Assembly (NCBI RefSeq): GCF_002078505.1
Contig: NZ_LUAV01000002.1
Location: forward strand, 383,055 to 447,054
Source of the DNA: Ensifer aridi
Lineage (GTDB): Bacteria > Pseudomonadota > Alphaproteobacteria > Rhizobiales > Rhizobiaceae
Reading direction: 5' to 3'
Length of the DNA stretch: 64,000 nt
Positions 51,085 to 61,383 of this stretch are shown here, piece after piece (position 1 is the stretch's first letter; each line of letters opens with the position of its first letter). The notes under the pieces are model-generated. The model did no database searches and had not been told where the DNA came from. It saw only the letters and a list, made by a program, of their open reading frames with translations. A program made the position numbers and the translations under genes.

Positions 51085-52316
51085 TAACTAAGCTCCTTAA
51101 AGAGAACGTTCGTGTCGAGCAGGTAGCGGGAAAAGAGCGGCAGACTTGCGCCGCCGATCGCTCTGGCGTGACTTCCGACGGCACCTTCGACGAGGTCCGG
51201 AACGGTGACGCCCTGGAGATCCAGCGTCCGCAGCGCCTTGCGGGTGGCCACGAGAAGGCGTGCCCTGACCCAGGACGGGAAGCCGCCGTCGATCACTGCG
51301 GCAGAGAAATCGATGATGGAAGCGGCAGAAACGACGGCCTGGGCGAGTGCCGCGGCCGAATCCTGTATCCAGATCTCGAGCGGTTCGCCGAAGTCGATCC
51401 AGTCGTCGGCCGAATACCAGAGCGGCTTCGGATCCATGCCGCGTTCGCGCAGGAGCTTTTCGAGCACGAAAACCGAGGCGATCTTCAGCAATTGCGTCGA
51501 CTTGCCGTCCTTGCCGGCCACCGGCAATGGGCCGACAGCGCCGGCTGTGCCGGTGCGGCCGTAGAAGAGGGCCGAGTTGATGACGACGCCGCCGCCGATG
51601 AAGGAACCTATGTAGAAATAGACGAAATCGGGATAGCTGGCGCCGACGCCGAAGGCGAGTTCCGCCCCGCAGGCGCTCGTACCGTCATTTTGCAGAAAAA
51701 CGGGATGCGCGATATGGGCCGCGACCGCCGCCTGCAGGTCGAAATTGCGCCACTTGTCCATCTCTTCGCGCGGCGCGCCGACTTCCTCCGCCCAGTTCCA
51801 CAGCTCGAACGGCGTCGCGATGCCGACGCCGGCGATGCGTCTGCGTTCGTCGGGGGCTAGCTGTCGCTCGAGCTTGTTCATGCCTTCGACGATGAAGGTG
51901 ACGAGCTCGTCGGGCAGCGGATAGGTATGGATCTGATGCAGATGCAGGCGGATGCTGCCGACGAAATCCATCAGCACGAGATCGGCGCTGCGGCGGCCGA
52001 TCTTGACTCCGAAGGAGTAGACCGCGTCCGGATTGAGGCGCATGGGGATCGAGGGCTGTCCGACGCGGCCGCGCACCGGCGCGCCGCGGACGAGCAGGCC
52101 GTCGGCCTCGAGCGCGCGCATGATGACGGAGACGGTTTGCGCCGAGAGGCCCGAGCGGCGCGCGATCTCGGCTTTTGAAAGGCTCCCGTGCCGCCGCACC
52201 AGCGACATGACCAGCCGTTCGTTGTAGGCGCGCACGCGCGTCTGATTGGCCCCGCCGCTTGGGTCGATCACATCCGGTTGAGCCGGCCCCGCATAGGGAC
52301 CCCCTGTCAATGACAT
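51084..52316 (-). CDS. frcR: ROK family transcriptional repressor of the fructose transport genes
   Basis: A 410-residue ROK regulator. The MarR-like HTH is at about 38-85 (LVRRHGSLSKAEIARRSGLS, AQTVSVIMRALEADGLLVRG); the ROK sugar-binding domain follows with ELAFGVGASYPDFVYFYIGS and GRTGTAGAVGPLPV, the place of the zinc/sugar motif. GGGAGGAGAC before the ATG at 52316 decides the start. It is divergent from frcB, and position and order match the fructose repressor locus described in Sinorhizobium meliloti; the name rests on this synteny. Confidence 0.88.
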   Translation of the reverse strand: MSLTGGPYAGPAQPDVIDPSGGANQTRVRAYNERLVMSLVRRHGSLSKAEIARRSGLSAQTVSVIMRALEADGLLVRGAPVRGRVGQPSIPMRLNPDAVYSFGVKIGRRSADLVLMDFVGSIRLHLHQIHTYPLPDELVTFIVEGMNKLERQLAPDERRRIAGVGIATPFELWNWAEEVGAPREEMDKWRNFDLQAAVAAHIAHPVFLQNDGTSACGAELAFGVGASYPDFVYFYIGSFIGGGVVINSALFYGRTGTAGAVGPLPVAGKDGKSTQLLKIASVFVLEKLLRERGMDPKPLWYSADDWIDFGEPLEIWIQDSAAALAQAVVSAASIIDFSAAVIDGGFPSWVRARLLVATRKALRTLDLQGVTVPDLVEGAVGSHARAIGGASLPLFSRYLLDTNVLFKELS

Positions 52317-52688
52317 GCCACCGTCTCCTCCCGTTGGCACCACTGCTGGATTTCTTCAATGATCTGGGAAGAAATCATGCAGCAATTCGAAGTGCGACAG
52401 CTCTCGCGTCCGGCCGGACCCGCGGCGCCATCGATGCGCGCTCGGCGCGAGCCTGCTTTTCCACTCGCCGTGATTATGTCAATTCGTCCGCTCTCCAGCC
52501 TACAGCCGGAGCGCCATTAGCCGCAGAATGCCACAACCGGATAATAATTCAATTTGATTTATTTATTGACACCCCGGAAATTTGATGTTTGATTGGTCCT
52601 CGGAAGCGCCGGTTGCAGCGGAAGGAGAATGCTGCGATGGCGAAGCCCGAAGCCGGTCCGCCGGCATTTTCATCCTTGGGAGGGTTTT
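52317..52688. promoter_or_regulatory. divergent frcR-frcB control region
   Basis: 372 bp with a markedly AT-rich part at 52540-52600. It holds a TTGACA box at 52566-52571 with a weak -10 near 52589, a direct repeat of AATTTGAT (52551 and 52579), and a loose inverted pair TCAAT/ATTGA (52549-52569), which are candidate FrcR operator parts. A diverged family-1 repeat lies near 52371-52432. GGGAGGG before frcB is its ribosome binding site. Confidence 0.5.
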
Positions 52689-53714
52689 ATGAAGAAAACA
52701 GTTCTTTCTGCCACATTCGGCGCGCTCGCACTCGGTGTGGCCTTCGCCTCGCCGTCGCAGGCGGCCGATGTCTCCGCCTGCCTCATCACCAAGACCGACA
52801 CCAATCCCTTCTTCGTGAAGATGAAGGAAGGTGCCGCCGCCAAGGCCCAGGAACTTGGCGTGACGCTGAAGTCATACGCAGGCAAGGTGGATGGCGACCA
52901 CGACAGTCAGGTTGCAGCTATCGAATCCTGCATTGCCGACGGTGCCAAAGGCATTCTCATCGCAGCCTCGGACACCAAGGCGATCGTCGACCAGGTGAAG
53001 AAGGCGCAGGACGCCGGTGTTCTGGTGATCGCCCTCGACACGCCTCTCGATCCGGCGACCGCAGCGGACGCCACATTCGCAACCGACAACCTGCTCGCCG
53101 GCAAGCTGATCGGCCAGTGGGCCGCCGCGACCATGGGTGAGAAAGCGAAGGAAGCGAAGGTCGGTTTCCTCGACCTCACGCCGTCGCAACCCACCGTCGA
53201 CGTGCTGCGTGACCAAGGCTTCATGATCGGTTTCGGTATCGATCCCAAGGATCCGAACAAGATCGGCGATGAAGACGATCCGCGTATCGTTGGTCACGAC
53301 GTGACGAACGGCAACGAGGAAGGGGGACGCAAGGCGATGGAAAACCTTCTGCAGAAGGATCCGGATATCAACGTCATCCACACGATCAACGAGCCGGCCG
53401 CAGTCGGCGCCTATCAAGCGCTCAAGGCCGTCGGTAAGGAGAACGACGTTCTGATCGTATCCGTCGACGGCGGTTGCCCGGGCGTGAAGGCTGTCGCGGA
53501 AGGCGTCATCGGCGCGACCTCGCAGCAATATCCGCTGATGATGGCCGCACTTGGCATCGAGGCGATCAAGAAGTTCGCCGAGACCGGCGAGAAGCCGAAG
53601 CCGACCGAGGGCAAAGACTTCTTCGACACCGGCGTAGCGCTCGTCACCGACAAGCCGGTCTCCGGTGTAGAGTCGATCGACACCAAGGTCGGCACGGAGA
53701 AGTGCTGGGGCTGA
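52689..53714 (+). CDS. frcB: fructose ABC transporter substrate-binding protein
   Basis: A 341-residue type I periplasmic sugar-binding protein. Signal peptide 1-25 ([20 protein letters not shown], cleavage before ADVSACL). [39 protein letters not shown] and [18 protein letters not shown] are typical of ribose/fructose/galactose binders. In S. meliloti the FrcBCA system carries fructose, mannose and ribose. The ATG at 52689 follows GGGAGGG; the frame is open further upstream but without a signal peptide. Confidence 0.94.
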   Translation: MKKTVLSATFGALALGVAFASPSQAADVSACLITKTDTNPFFVKMKEGAAAKAQELGVTLKSYAGKVDGDHDSQVAAIESCIADGAKGILIAASDTKAIVDQVKKAQDAGVLVIALDTPLDPATAADATFATDNLLAGKLIGQWAAATMGEKAKEAKVGFLDLTPSQPTVDVLRDQGFMIGFGIDPKDPNKIGDEDDPRIVGHDVTNGNEEGGRKAMENLLQKDPDINVIHTINEPAAVGAYQALKAVGKENDVLIVSVDGGCPGVKAVAEGVIGATSQQYPLMMAALGIEAIKKFAETGEKPKPTEGKDFFDTGVALVTDKPVSGVESIDTKVGTEKCWG

Positions 53715-53819
53715 TCGCCCGCTTGTCCGAAACGCGAACCGACAGGGAAGGGCGGCCCCCGGCCGCCCTTCGTGTAAGCGCCGGGGTCTTTGACAAGGCG
53801 CGAAAGCTGCGCGAACTTT

Positions 53820-53861
53820 AGAGCGGGATAATGGAAGTCGCGATGGCGCACGTCCGCTCTA
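53820..53861. repeat. diverged GCGGGAT-type hairpin in the frcB-frcC gap
   Basis: AGAGCGGG opens and CCGCTCT closes, with a changed middle. It lies in the 294-bp gap between frcB and frcC and could reduce read-through, favouring high binding protein relative to permease. Confidence 0.45.
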
Positions 53862-54008
53862 CCTCTCGGAAGCGGTCACGGTCCGGGCTCGAGAAAGTGA
53901 GCCCGCACTTACCGTGATCGCTATCCGGAACTCGCCGCAAGGATCGGCGGGCCGCGCATCCGGCAGCAATGCAACCCCTTGAGAGTGGGGTTTATGGGAG
54001 GAGTCTCC

Positions 54009-55094
54009 ATGGCCGAGCCAAACACAGCCGCACAACCATCCCAGGAATTCGAAAAGGTCCTGGTCAACAGTTCGACGGAGGTGGCGTCCTTCGACACGCA
54101 CGACAAGACGCCGCTCCAGAAAATCCAGCATTTCCTGCACTCGACGCCGGCGGCCGTGCCGTTCGTCGTCCTCGTCGTATCGATCCTGGTCTTCGGCCTT
54201 GCGATCGGCGGCCGGTTCTTCTCGTCCTACACGCTGACGCTGATCCTTCAGCAGATCGCTGTCGTCGGCATGCTCGGCGCGGCGCAGACGCTGGTGATCC
54301 TGACGGCCGGCATCGATCTCTCGATCGGCGTCATCATGGTCATCTCGGCGGTCGTGATGGGCAATTGCGCTGTAACCTACGGTCTGCCGGCGCCGCTTGC
54401 GGTGGCTGCCGGGTTCGTCGTCGGCGGCGCCTGCGGGCTTTTGAACGGCCTCCTGGTTTCGCGCCTGAAGCTGCCGCCCTTCATCGTCACGCTCGGTACC
54501 TGGTACGTGATCATGTCGACGAACTTCATCTACTCGGAGAACGCGACGATCCGCGAGGCGGACGTTACCGCGGTAACCCAGTGGCTGCACGTCTTCGGCG
54601 TGACCTTCAAGGTGGGCGCGGCGGTGTTGACCCTCGGCGTCGTCGCCATGGTCGTGCTTGTCTTCGGCCTCTGGTATGCGTTGAACCACACGGCCTGGGG
54701 GCGCCATCTTTATGCCGTCGGCGACGATCCGGAAGCCGCCAAGCTCTCAGGTATCCGTGTCGGCAAGGTGCTCCTCAGCGCCTATACGATCGCGGGACTA
54801 ATCGCAGCTTTGGCCGCATGGGTGTCGATCGGCCGCAACGGCTCCATTTCGCCGTCGGCGGCGGTTACCGACTATAACCTGCAGGCCATCACCGCGGCTG
54901 TGATCGGCGGCATCTCGCTCTTTGGCGGCCGCGGCTCGATCCTCGGAACGCTGATCGGCGCGATGATCGTCGGCGTCGTCTCGATGGGCCTCAACATGCT
55001 CGGCGCCGACCCGCAGTGGAAGGTCTTCCTGACCGGCGTGCTCATCATCTCCGCCGTAGCAATCGACCAGTGGATCAGAAAGGTAGCAGCCTGA
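54009..55094 (+). CDS. frcC: fructose ABC transporter permease
   Basis: A 361-residue RbsC/BPD_transp_2 permease with an N-terminal cytoplasmic lead of about 50 residues and eight to ten hydrophobic segments. MLGAAQTLVILTAGIDLSIG is the family signature, followed by GLLNGLLVSRLKLPPFIVTL and GISLFGGRGSILGTLIGAMI. GGGAGGAG ahead of the ATG at 54009 decides the start. Its stop overlaps the frcA start (ATGA). Confidence 0.94.
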   Translation: MAEPNTAAQPSQEFEKVLVNSSTEVASFDTHDKTPLQKIQHFLHSTPAAVPFVVLVVSILVFGLAIGGRFFSSYTLTLILQQIAVVGMLGAAQTLVILTAGIDLSIGVIMVISAVVMGNCAVTYGLPAPLAVAAGFVVGGACGLLNGLLVSRLKLPPFIVTLGTWYVIMSTNFIYSENATIREADVTAVTQWLHVFGVTFKVGAAVLTLGVVAMVVLVFGLWYALNHTAWGRHLYAVGDDPEAAKLSGIRVGKVLLSAYTIAGLIAALAAWVSIGRNGSISPSAAVTDYNLQAITAAVIGGISLFGGRGSILGTLIGAMIVGVVSMGLNMLGADPQWKVFLTGVLIISAVAIDQWIRKVAA

Positions 55095-55876
55095 TGGCAC
55101 AGGAACCCATTCTCACCGCCCGCGGTCTCGTCAAGCGCTATGGCCGCGTCACCGCTCTCGACCACGCCGACTTCGATCTCTACCCGGGTGAAATTCTCGC
55201 GGTGATCGGCGATAACGGCGCCGGCAAGTCGTCGATGATCAAGGCGATCTCCGGCGCCGTCACCCCGGACGAGGGCGAGATCCGCCTCGAGGGTCAACCG
55301 GTGCATTTTCGCTCGCCGATGGACGCGCGGGCCGCAGGTATCGAGACCGTCTACCAGAACCTCGCTCTGTCGCCGGCCCTTTCGATCGCCGACAACATGT
55401 TCCTCGGTCGCGAGATCAGGAAGCCGGGCCTTTTCGGCAAGCTTTTCCGCACCCTCGACCGCTCGGCCATGGAGAAGATGGCGCGGTCGAAGCTCTCCGA
55501 ACTTGGCCTTATGACGATCCAGAACATCAACCAGGCGGTGGAAACGCTTTCGGGCGGCCAGCGCCAGGGTGTCGCGGTCGCCCGCGCCGCCGCCTTCGGC
55601 TCGAAGGTCGTGATCATGGATGAGCCGACGGCCGCCTTGGGCGTCAAGGAAAGCCGGCGCGTCCTTGAACTGATCCTCGATGTTCGTCGTCGCGGCCTGC
55701 CGATCGTCCTGATCTCGCACAACATGCCGCATGTCTTCGAGGTGGCGGACCGGATCCACATCCACCGCCTCGGCCGCCGGCTCTGCGTCATCAATCCGAA
55801 GGAACACACCATGTCGGATGCGGTCGCGTTCATGACCGGCGCGAAGACGCCGCCGGGCGAGGCGATTGCGGCATGA
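55094..55876 (+). CDS. frcA: fructose ABC transporter ATP-binding protein
   Basis: A 260-residue ATPase: Walker A GDNGAGKSSMIK, signature LSGGQRQGVAVARA, Walker B VVIMDEPTAALGV, switch LISHNMPHVFEVADR. It carries one ABC domain, unlike the double-domain RbsA/MglA ATPases of many sugar importers, so it should work as a homodimer. It overlaps frcC by one base and frcK by four. Confidence 0.94.
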   Translation: MAQEPILTARGLVKRYGRVTALDHADFDLYPGEILAVIGDNGAGKSSMIKAISGAVTPDEGEIRLEGQPVHFRSPMDARAAGIETVYQNLALSPALSIADNMFLGREIRKPGLFGKLFRTLDRSAMEKMARSKLSELGLMTIQNINQAVETLSGGQRQGVAVARAAAFGSKVVIMDEPTAALGVKESRRVLELILDVRRRGLPIVLISHNMPHVFEVADRIHIHRLGRRLCVINPKEHTMSDAVAFMTGAKTPPGEAIAA

Positions 55877-56493
55877 ATGTCGAATCCCTCAGGGATGAGA
55901 TACTGAAGCGGGCGGGTGATGCCGGCCGCTTCATCGTTGCCATTGCCGGGCCGCCGGGCGCCGGTAAGTCGACGCTTTCCGGAACCTTGTCGGAGGCGAT
56001 CGTTAAGGCGGGGGAAAGCGCGGAAGTGCTGCCGATGGACGGCTTCCACATGGACAATGTCGTCCTGGAGCAGAAGGGATTGCTCGCGCGCAAGGGCGCT
56101 CCCGAGACTTTCGACATCCGTTCCTTCCTTTCGACGCTCGCCGCCGTCCGGGCAAATAACGGCGAGGTACTCGTTCCGGTCTTCGATCGTTCGCGCGAAC
56201 TGGCGATCGCCTCGGCAAGAGCGATCCCGCCCGAGACGCGGATTGTGCTCGTCGAGGGCAATTACCTGCTGCTCGACGAGGTGCCGTGGCGAGAGCTTGA
56301 TACCGCCTTCGACTTTTCGATCCTCATCGATCCCGGAATCGAAGTGCTCGAGCGGCGTTTGATGCAGCGCTGGTATGATCATGGCTATGATGAGGAGACG
56401 GCACGGAAAAAGGCTTTCGGCAATGATATCCCGAACGCTCGCCGCGTGCTCGGCAACTGCCGCCCCAGCGATCTGGTGATCACCGATTTCTGA
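55873..56493 (+). CDS. frcK: P-loop kinase of the fructose operon
   Basis: A 206-residue kinase of the phosphoribulokinase/uridine kinase/CoaA-like P-loop class. Walker A AIAGPPGAGKSTLSGTL is near 25-38, MDGFHMDN is the acceptor-side motif, and VEGNYLLLDEVPWRELD gives the Walker B-like strand. It overlaps frcA as ATGA, so it belongs to the transport operon, where it probably phosphorylates an incoming sugar or a related intermediate; fructose itself is also served by the fructokinase gene at 58620. Confidence 0.88.
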   Translation: MNVESLRDEILKRAGDAGRFIVAIAGPPGAGKSTLSGTLSEAIVKAGESAEVLPMDGFHMDNVVLEQKGLLARKGAPETFDIRSFLSTLAAVRANNGEVLVPVFDRSRELAIASARAIPPETRIVLVEGNYLLLDEVPWRELDTAFDFSILIDPGIEVLERRLMQRWYDHGYDEETARKKAFGNDIPNARRVLGNCRPSDLVITDF

Positions 56494-56506
56494 AAGGTGG
56501 CTCAGG

Positions 56507-56552
56507 AGCGGGATGAAGAAAAGTGCATTCGGTTTTCTGCCCGCACCCCGCT
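56507..56552. repeat. GCGGGAT-type hairpin after frcK
   Basis: AGCGGGATGAAGAAAAGTGC opens and TTTTCTGCCCGCACCCCGCT closes. It is 13 bp past the frcK stop and could end the frc transcript. It is hairpin b of the family-2 repeat alone. Confidence 0.7.
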
Positions 56553-56701
56553 CAAACCTCGTCGAATGACCATTGTCTTTGGCGATGCAATGGTGATATC
56601 GAGGCGCGGTTTCACCACATGAGTTTGCCGCCCACCACGCGCATCGGCTGCCTTCTGCGCCGCCTGCGTGGATCGGGTGCGAGCATCGGGAGAAGGCTGA
56701 C

Positions 56702-57745
56702 ATGCAAGACCTCGTTATCCGCCGCCCGGACGACTGGCATCTTCACCTGCGCGACGGCGGCATGCTGCGCGGCGTCATCGCCGATACGAGCCGCCACTTC
56801 GCCCGTGCCATCGTCATGCCCAACCTCGTGCCTCCGGTCGTCACCATTGCCGATGCGGCGGCCTATCGCGAGCGCATTCTTGCTGCAGTTCCCGCGGGCG
56901 ATCGCTTTGAGCCGCTGATGACGCTTTACCTGACGGAAGGGACCGATCCGGATGACGTCGAAGCGGGATTCCGCAGCGGTCTCGTGAAGGCGGTTAAGCT
57001 CTATCCTGCGGGCGCGACCACCAATTCGTCGAGCGGCGTGCGCGATATCGCTAAGGCGATGCCGGTGCTCGAACGCATGGCCGAGATCGGCCTGCCGCTC
57101 TGCGTCCACGGCGAAGTGACGACGCCAGACGTCGATATCTTCGACCGCGAGGCGGTGTTCATCGAAACCGTGCTCGATCCGCTGCGCCGGCGCCTGCCGG
57201 ACCTCAGGATCACCATGGAGCATGTGACGACGAAGGACGGCGTCGACTACATCAAGGAGCAGGCGGCCAACCTCGCCGGCTCGATTACAACGCATCATCT
57301 GATCATCAACCGCAACGCCATCCTCGTCGGCGGCATCAAGCCGCATTATTATTGCCTGCCCGTCGCCAAGCGCGAGAGTCACCGCCTGGCTCTGCGCGCG
57401 GCGGCGACCTCCGGCGATGTGCGCTTCTTCCTCGGCACCGATTCCGCCCCGCATGTGGACCCGCTCAAGGAATGCGCCTGCGGCTGCGCCGGCATCTATA
57501 CCTCAATCAACACCTTGAGCTGCCTCGCCCATGTCTTCGAGGAGGAGGGCGCGCTCGACCGGCTCGAGGCTTTCGCGTCGCTGAACGGCCCCGCCTGGTA
57601 CGGCCTGCCGGTGAACGCGGAGACAATCACGCTGCGCAAGCATGCGGAGCCGGTCCGCTATCCTGCTAAGGTCGAGACCGAAGCGGGTCCGGTCACCGTT
57701 TTCGATCCGATGTTCCCGCTCTATTGGGCCGTCGTCCAATCCTGA
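56702..57745 (+). CDS. pyrC: dihydroorotase
   Basis: A 347-residue class II (E. coli type) dihydroorotase, third step of pyrimidine synthesis. Metal ligands: His-X-His in [10 protein letters not shown], carboxylated Lys in [10 protein letters not shown] ([11 protein letters not shown]), His in CVHGEV and MEHVTTK, Asp in [18 protein letters not shown]-type changes are absent; length is normal. The ATG at 56702 follows GGAGAAGG. It is followed by pyrE with 70 bp between. Confidence 0.95.
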   Translation: MQDLVIRRPDDWHLHLRDGGMLRGVIADTSRHFARAIVMPNLVPPVVTIADAAAYRERILAAVPAGDRFEPLMTLYLTEGTDPDDVEAGFRSGLVKAVKLYPAGATTNSSSGVRDIAKAMPVLERMAEIGLPLCVHGEVTTPDVDIFDREAVFIETVLDPLRRRLPDLRITMEHVTTKDGVDYIKEQAANLAGSITTHHLIINRNAILVGGIKPHYYCLPVAKRESHRLALRAAATSGDVRFFLGTDSAPHVDPLKECACGCAGIYTSINTLSCLAHVFEEEGALDRLEAFASLNGPAWYGLPVNAETITLRKHAEPVRYPAKVETEAGPVTVFDPMFPLYWAVVQS

Positions 57746-57756
57746 GGTTGTTTTGT

Positions 57757-57800
57757 CGCGTGACGGACCCGAAAACCGGTTCCCACTTTCGGGTCACGCT
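57757..57800. repeat. imperfect palindrome in the pyrE leader
   Basis: CGCGTGACGGACCCGAAAACC and CCCACTTTCGGGTCACGCT form a long stem with a bulge. It ends 15 bp before the pyrE start, immediately ahead of its ribosome binding site AAGGAAGGAG, so it lies in the leader. The type (GAAAACCGGTTCCCACTTT centre) is a known rhizobial intergenic repeat. Confidence 0.65.
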
Positions 57801-57815
57801 AAGGAAGGAGAATTC

Positions 57816-58514
57816 ATGTTTTCGAACGCGTTCACCGACAAGGCGGTAATGGCCGAACTGGTCGCGAAGATGCTGTGGGAAATCAAGGCCGTGCATTTCC
57901 GCGCCGACGAGCCCTATAAGCTCTCCTCCGGCATGGCGAGCCCGGTCTACATCGATTGCCGCAAGCTGATCTCCTATCCGCGCATCCGCTCGGCGGTGAT
58001 GGATTTCGCCGCCGCGACGATTCTTCGCGAGGCGGGTTTCGAGCAGTTCGACGTCGTCGCCGGCGGCGAGACGGCCGGGATCCCCTTCGCGGCGATGCTC
58101 GCCGAGCGCCTCGGCCTGCCGATGATCTATGTGCGCAAGCAGCCGAAGGGCCACGGCCGCAACGCCCAGATCGAAGGCAACATGCCGGAGGGCGCGCGCG
58201 TGTTGGTGATCGAGGACTTGACGACAGCCGGCGGCTCGATGTTCAAGTTCATCGACGCGATCCGCGCGGCCAGCGGTACCGTCCAGCACGGCATCGCGCT
58301 CTTCTATTACGACATCTTCCCCGAAGCGCGGGCGAACATGAAGGCGAAGGGCGTCGACCTGCACTACATCGCCACCTGGCGCAACGTGCTCGCCGTCGCG
58401 CGTGAGCAGGCGCTGTTCGATGAAAAGACGCTGAATGAGGTCGAGGCCTTCCTCAATGCGCCGCTCGCCTGGTCGGCCAAGAACGGCGGCGTCGGCGAAC
58501 TTGCCGCCCAGTAG
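57816..58514 (+). CDS. pyrE: orotate phosphoribosyltransferase
   Basis: A 232-residue OPRTase that makes OMP from orotate and [22 protein letters not shown] near 40, [33 protein letters not shown] (catalytic flexible loop) and the PRPP motif [20 protein letters not shown] are present. AAGGAAGGAG is 7 bp before the ATG. It is part of pyrC-pyrE. The longer, ~230-residue form is usual in Rhizobiales. Confidence 0.95.
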   Translation: MFSNAFTDKAVMAELVAKMLWEIKAVHFRADEPYKLSSGMASPVYIDCRKLISYPRIRSAVMDFAAATILREAGFEQFDVVAGGETAGIPFAAMLAERLGLPMIYVRKQPKGHGRNAQIEGNMPEGARVLVIEDLTTAGGSMFKFIDAIRAASGTVQHGIALFYYDIFPEARANMKAKGVDLHYIATWRNVLAVAREQALFDEKTLNEVEAFLNAPLAWSAKNGGVGELAAQ

Positions 58515-58559
58515 AGCGGATGCGGAAAAGTCTGTGCGGTTTTCCGCCCGCATCCGCTT
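58513..58559. repeat. GCGGAT-type hairpin after pyrE
   Basis: GAGCGGATGCGGAAAAGTC opens and GGTTTTCCGCCCGCATCCGCT closes; it begins within the pyrE stop codon. It is hairpin b of family 2, and a likely transcript end or stabiliser between pyrE and frk. Confidence 0.7.
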
Positions 58560-58619
58560 TGGCTTAGAAGCCGTGGCCGCTGAATTGATCGATGGAATAG
58601 TCTGCAAGGGAGGAATGCG

Positions 58620-59546
58620 ATGATCGTTTGCTGCGGAGAAGCCCTGATCGACATGCTGCCGCGGGAGACGGCGGCGGGCGAAAGCGCCTTTGCGCCCTAT
58701 GCCGGCGGCGCGATCTTCAATACCGCGATCGCACTCGGGCGGCTCGGCATCCCGACCGGCTTCTTCACGGGCCTTTCGGACGACATGTTCGGCGACATAC
58801 TGCGTGCGACGCTAAAGGCCGCGAATGTCGATTTCGGGCCCTGCGCCACGCTGCCGCTGCACACGACGCTCGCCTTCGTCAAGCTCGTAAACGGGCACGC
58901 GAGCTATGCCTTTTTCGACGAGAACACGGCGGGCCGGATGATCACCACGGAACACCTGCCGGCGCTCGGAGATTTCTGCGAGGCGCTGCACTTCGGCGCG
59001 ATCAGCCTGATCCCCGAGCCCTGCGGCTCGACCTACGAGGCGCTGATGGCCCGGGAACACGAAAAGCGGGTGATCTCCTTCGATCCGAACATCCGTCCGG
59101 GCTTCATCAAGGATCGCGAGGCGCATCTCGCCCGCATGAACCGGATGGCGGCAATGTCGGACATCGTCAAATTCTCGGACGAGGACCTCGCCTGGTTCGG
59201 CATGGAGGGCAGCCACGACGCGCTCGCCGCCGAATGGCTGAAGCGCGGGCCGAAGCTGGTGCTGATCACCCGGGGCGCGGACGGGGCCGTCGGCTATACA
59301 AGGAACCACAAGGTCGAGGTCGCGAGCGAGCGTGTCACGGTCGTCGATACGGTCGGCGCCGGAGACACTTTCGATGCGGGCGTCCTGGCCTCGCTGAAGC
59401 TCAACAATCTGCTGACCAAAGAACAGGTCGCCAGCTTGAGCGATGAAGCGGTCCGGCAGGCGCTTGCCCTTGGCGCGAAGGCGGCCGCCGTGACCGTGTC
59501 GCGCGCCGGCGCCAATCCGCCTTGGAAATACGAGATCGGGCTCTGA
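58620..59546 (+). CDS. frk: fructokinase, PfkB family
   Basis: A 308-residue sugar kinase of the ribokinase/PfkB family: GEALIDMLPRE and YAGGAIFNTAIALGRLG at the N-terminus, SFDPNIRPGF, and the C-terminal signature DTVGAGDTFDAGVLASL with the catalytic Asp. With the fructose importer upstream and pgi downstream, conversion of fructose to fructose-6-phosphate is well supported. GGGAGGAATGCG precedes the ATG. A terminator follows 20 bp after the stop. Confidence 0.92.
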   Translation: MIVCCGEALIDMLPRETAAGESAFAPYAGGAIFNTAIALGRLGIPTGFFTGLSDDMFGDILRATLKAANVDFGPCATLPLHTTLAFVKLVNGHASYAFFDENTAGRMITTEHLPALGDFCEALHFGAISLIPEPCGSTYEALMAREHEKRVISFDPNIRPGFIKDREAHLARMNRMAAMSDIVKFSDEDLAWFGMEGSHDALAAEWLKRGPKLVLITRGADGAVGYTRNHKVEVASERVTVVDTVGAGDTFDAGVLASLKLNNLLTKEQVASLSDEAVRQALALGAKAAAVTVSRAGANPPWKYEIGL

Positions 59547-59566
59547 TCCCGACAGATCTGGGGCAG

Positions 59567-59597
59567 AAAGGGCGCCGGCATCGCTGGCGCCCTTTTT
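59567..59597. terminator. rho-independent terminator between frk and pgi
   Basis: AAAGGGCGCCGGC / GCTGGCGCCCTTTTT stem-loop with ATC in the loop and a run of five T on the plus strand; the A run at the left lets it serve pgi from the minus strand too. Confidence 0.88.
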
Positions 59598-59601
59598 GTT
59601 A

Positions 59602-61227
<1,626 letters not shown>

Positions 61228-61383
61228 CGCAGGGCTCCTTGCATCGGAATTGGCTGCGATAGCTAGTCGGTTTAACCGCGGCAAATCAAGGGCACCTGTG
61301 CGCTGCAGCAAAAAAAGCGGGGCGGCGGTACCCTAGCCAAGTCGTGTACTCTGCTCCGCCCAGGATCGGGCCTTGCTGCGCGG

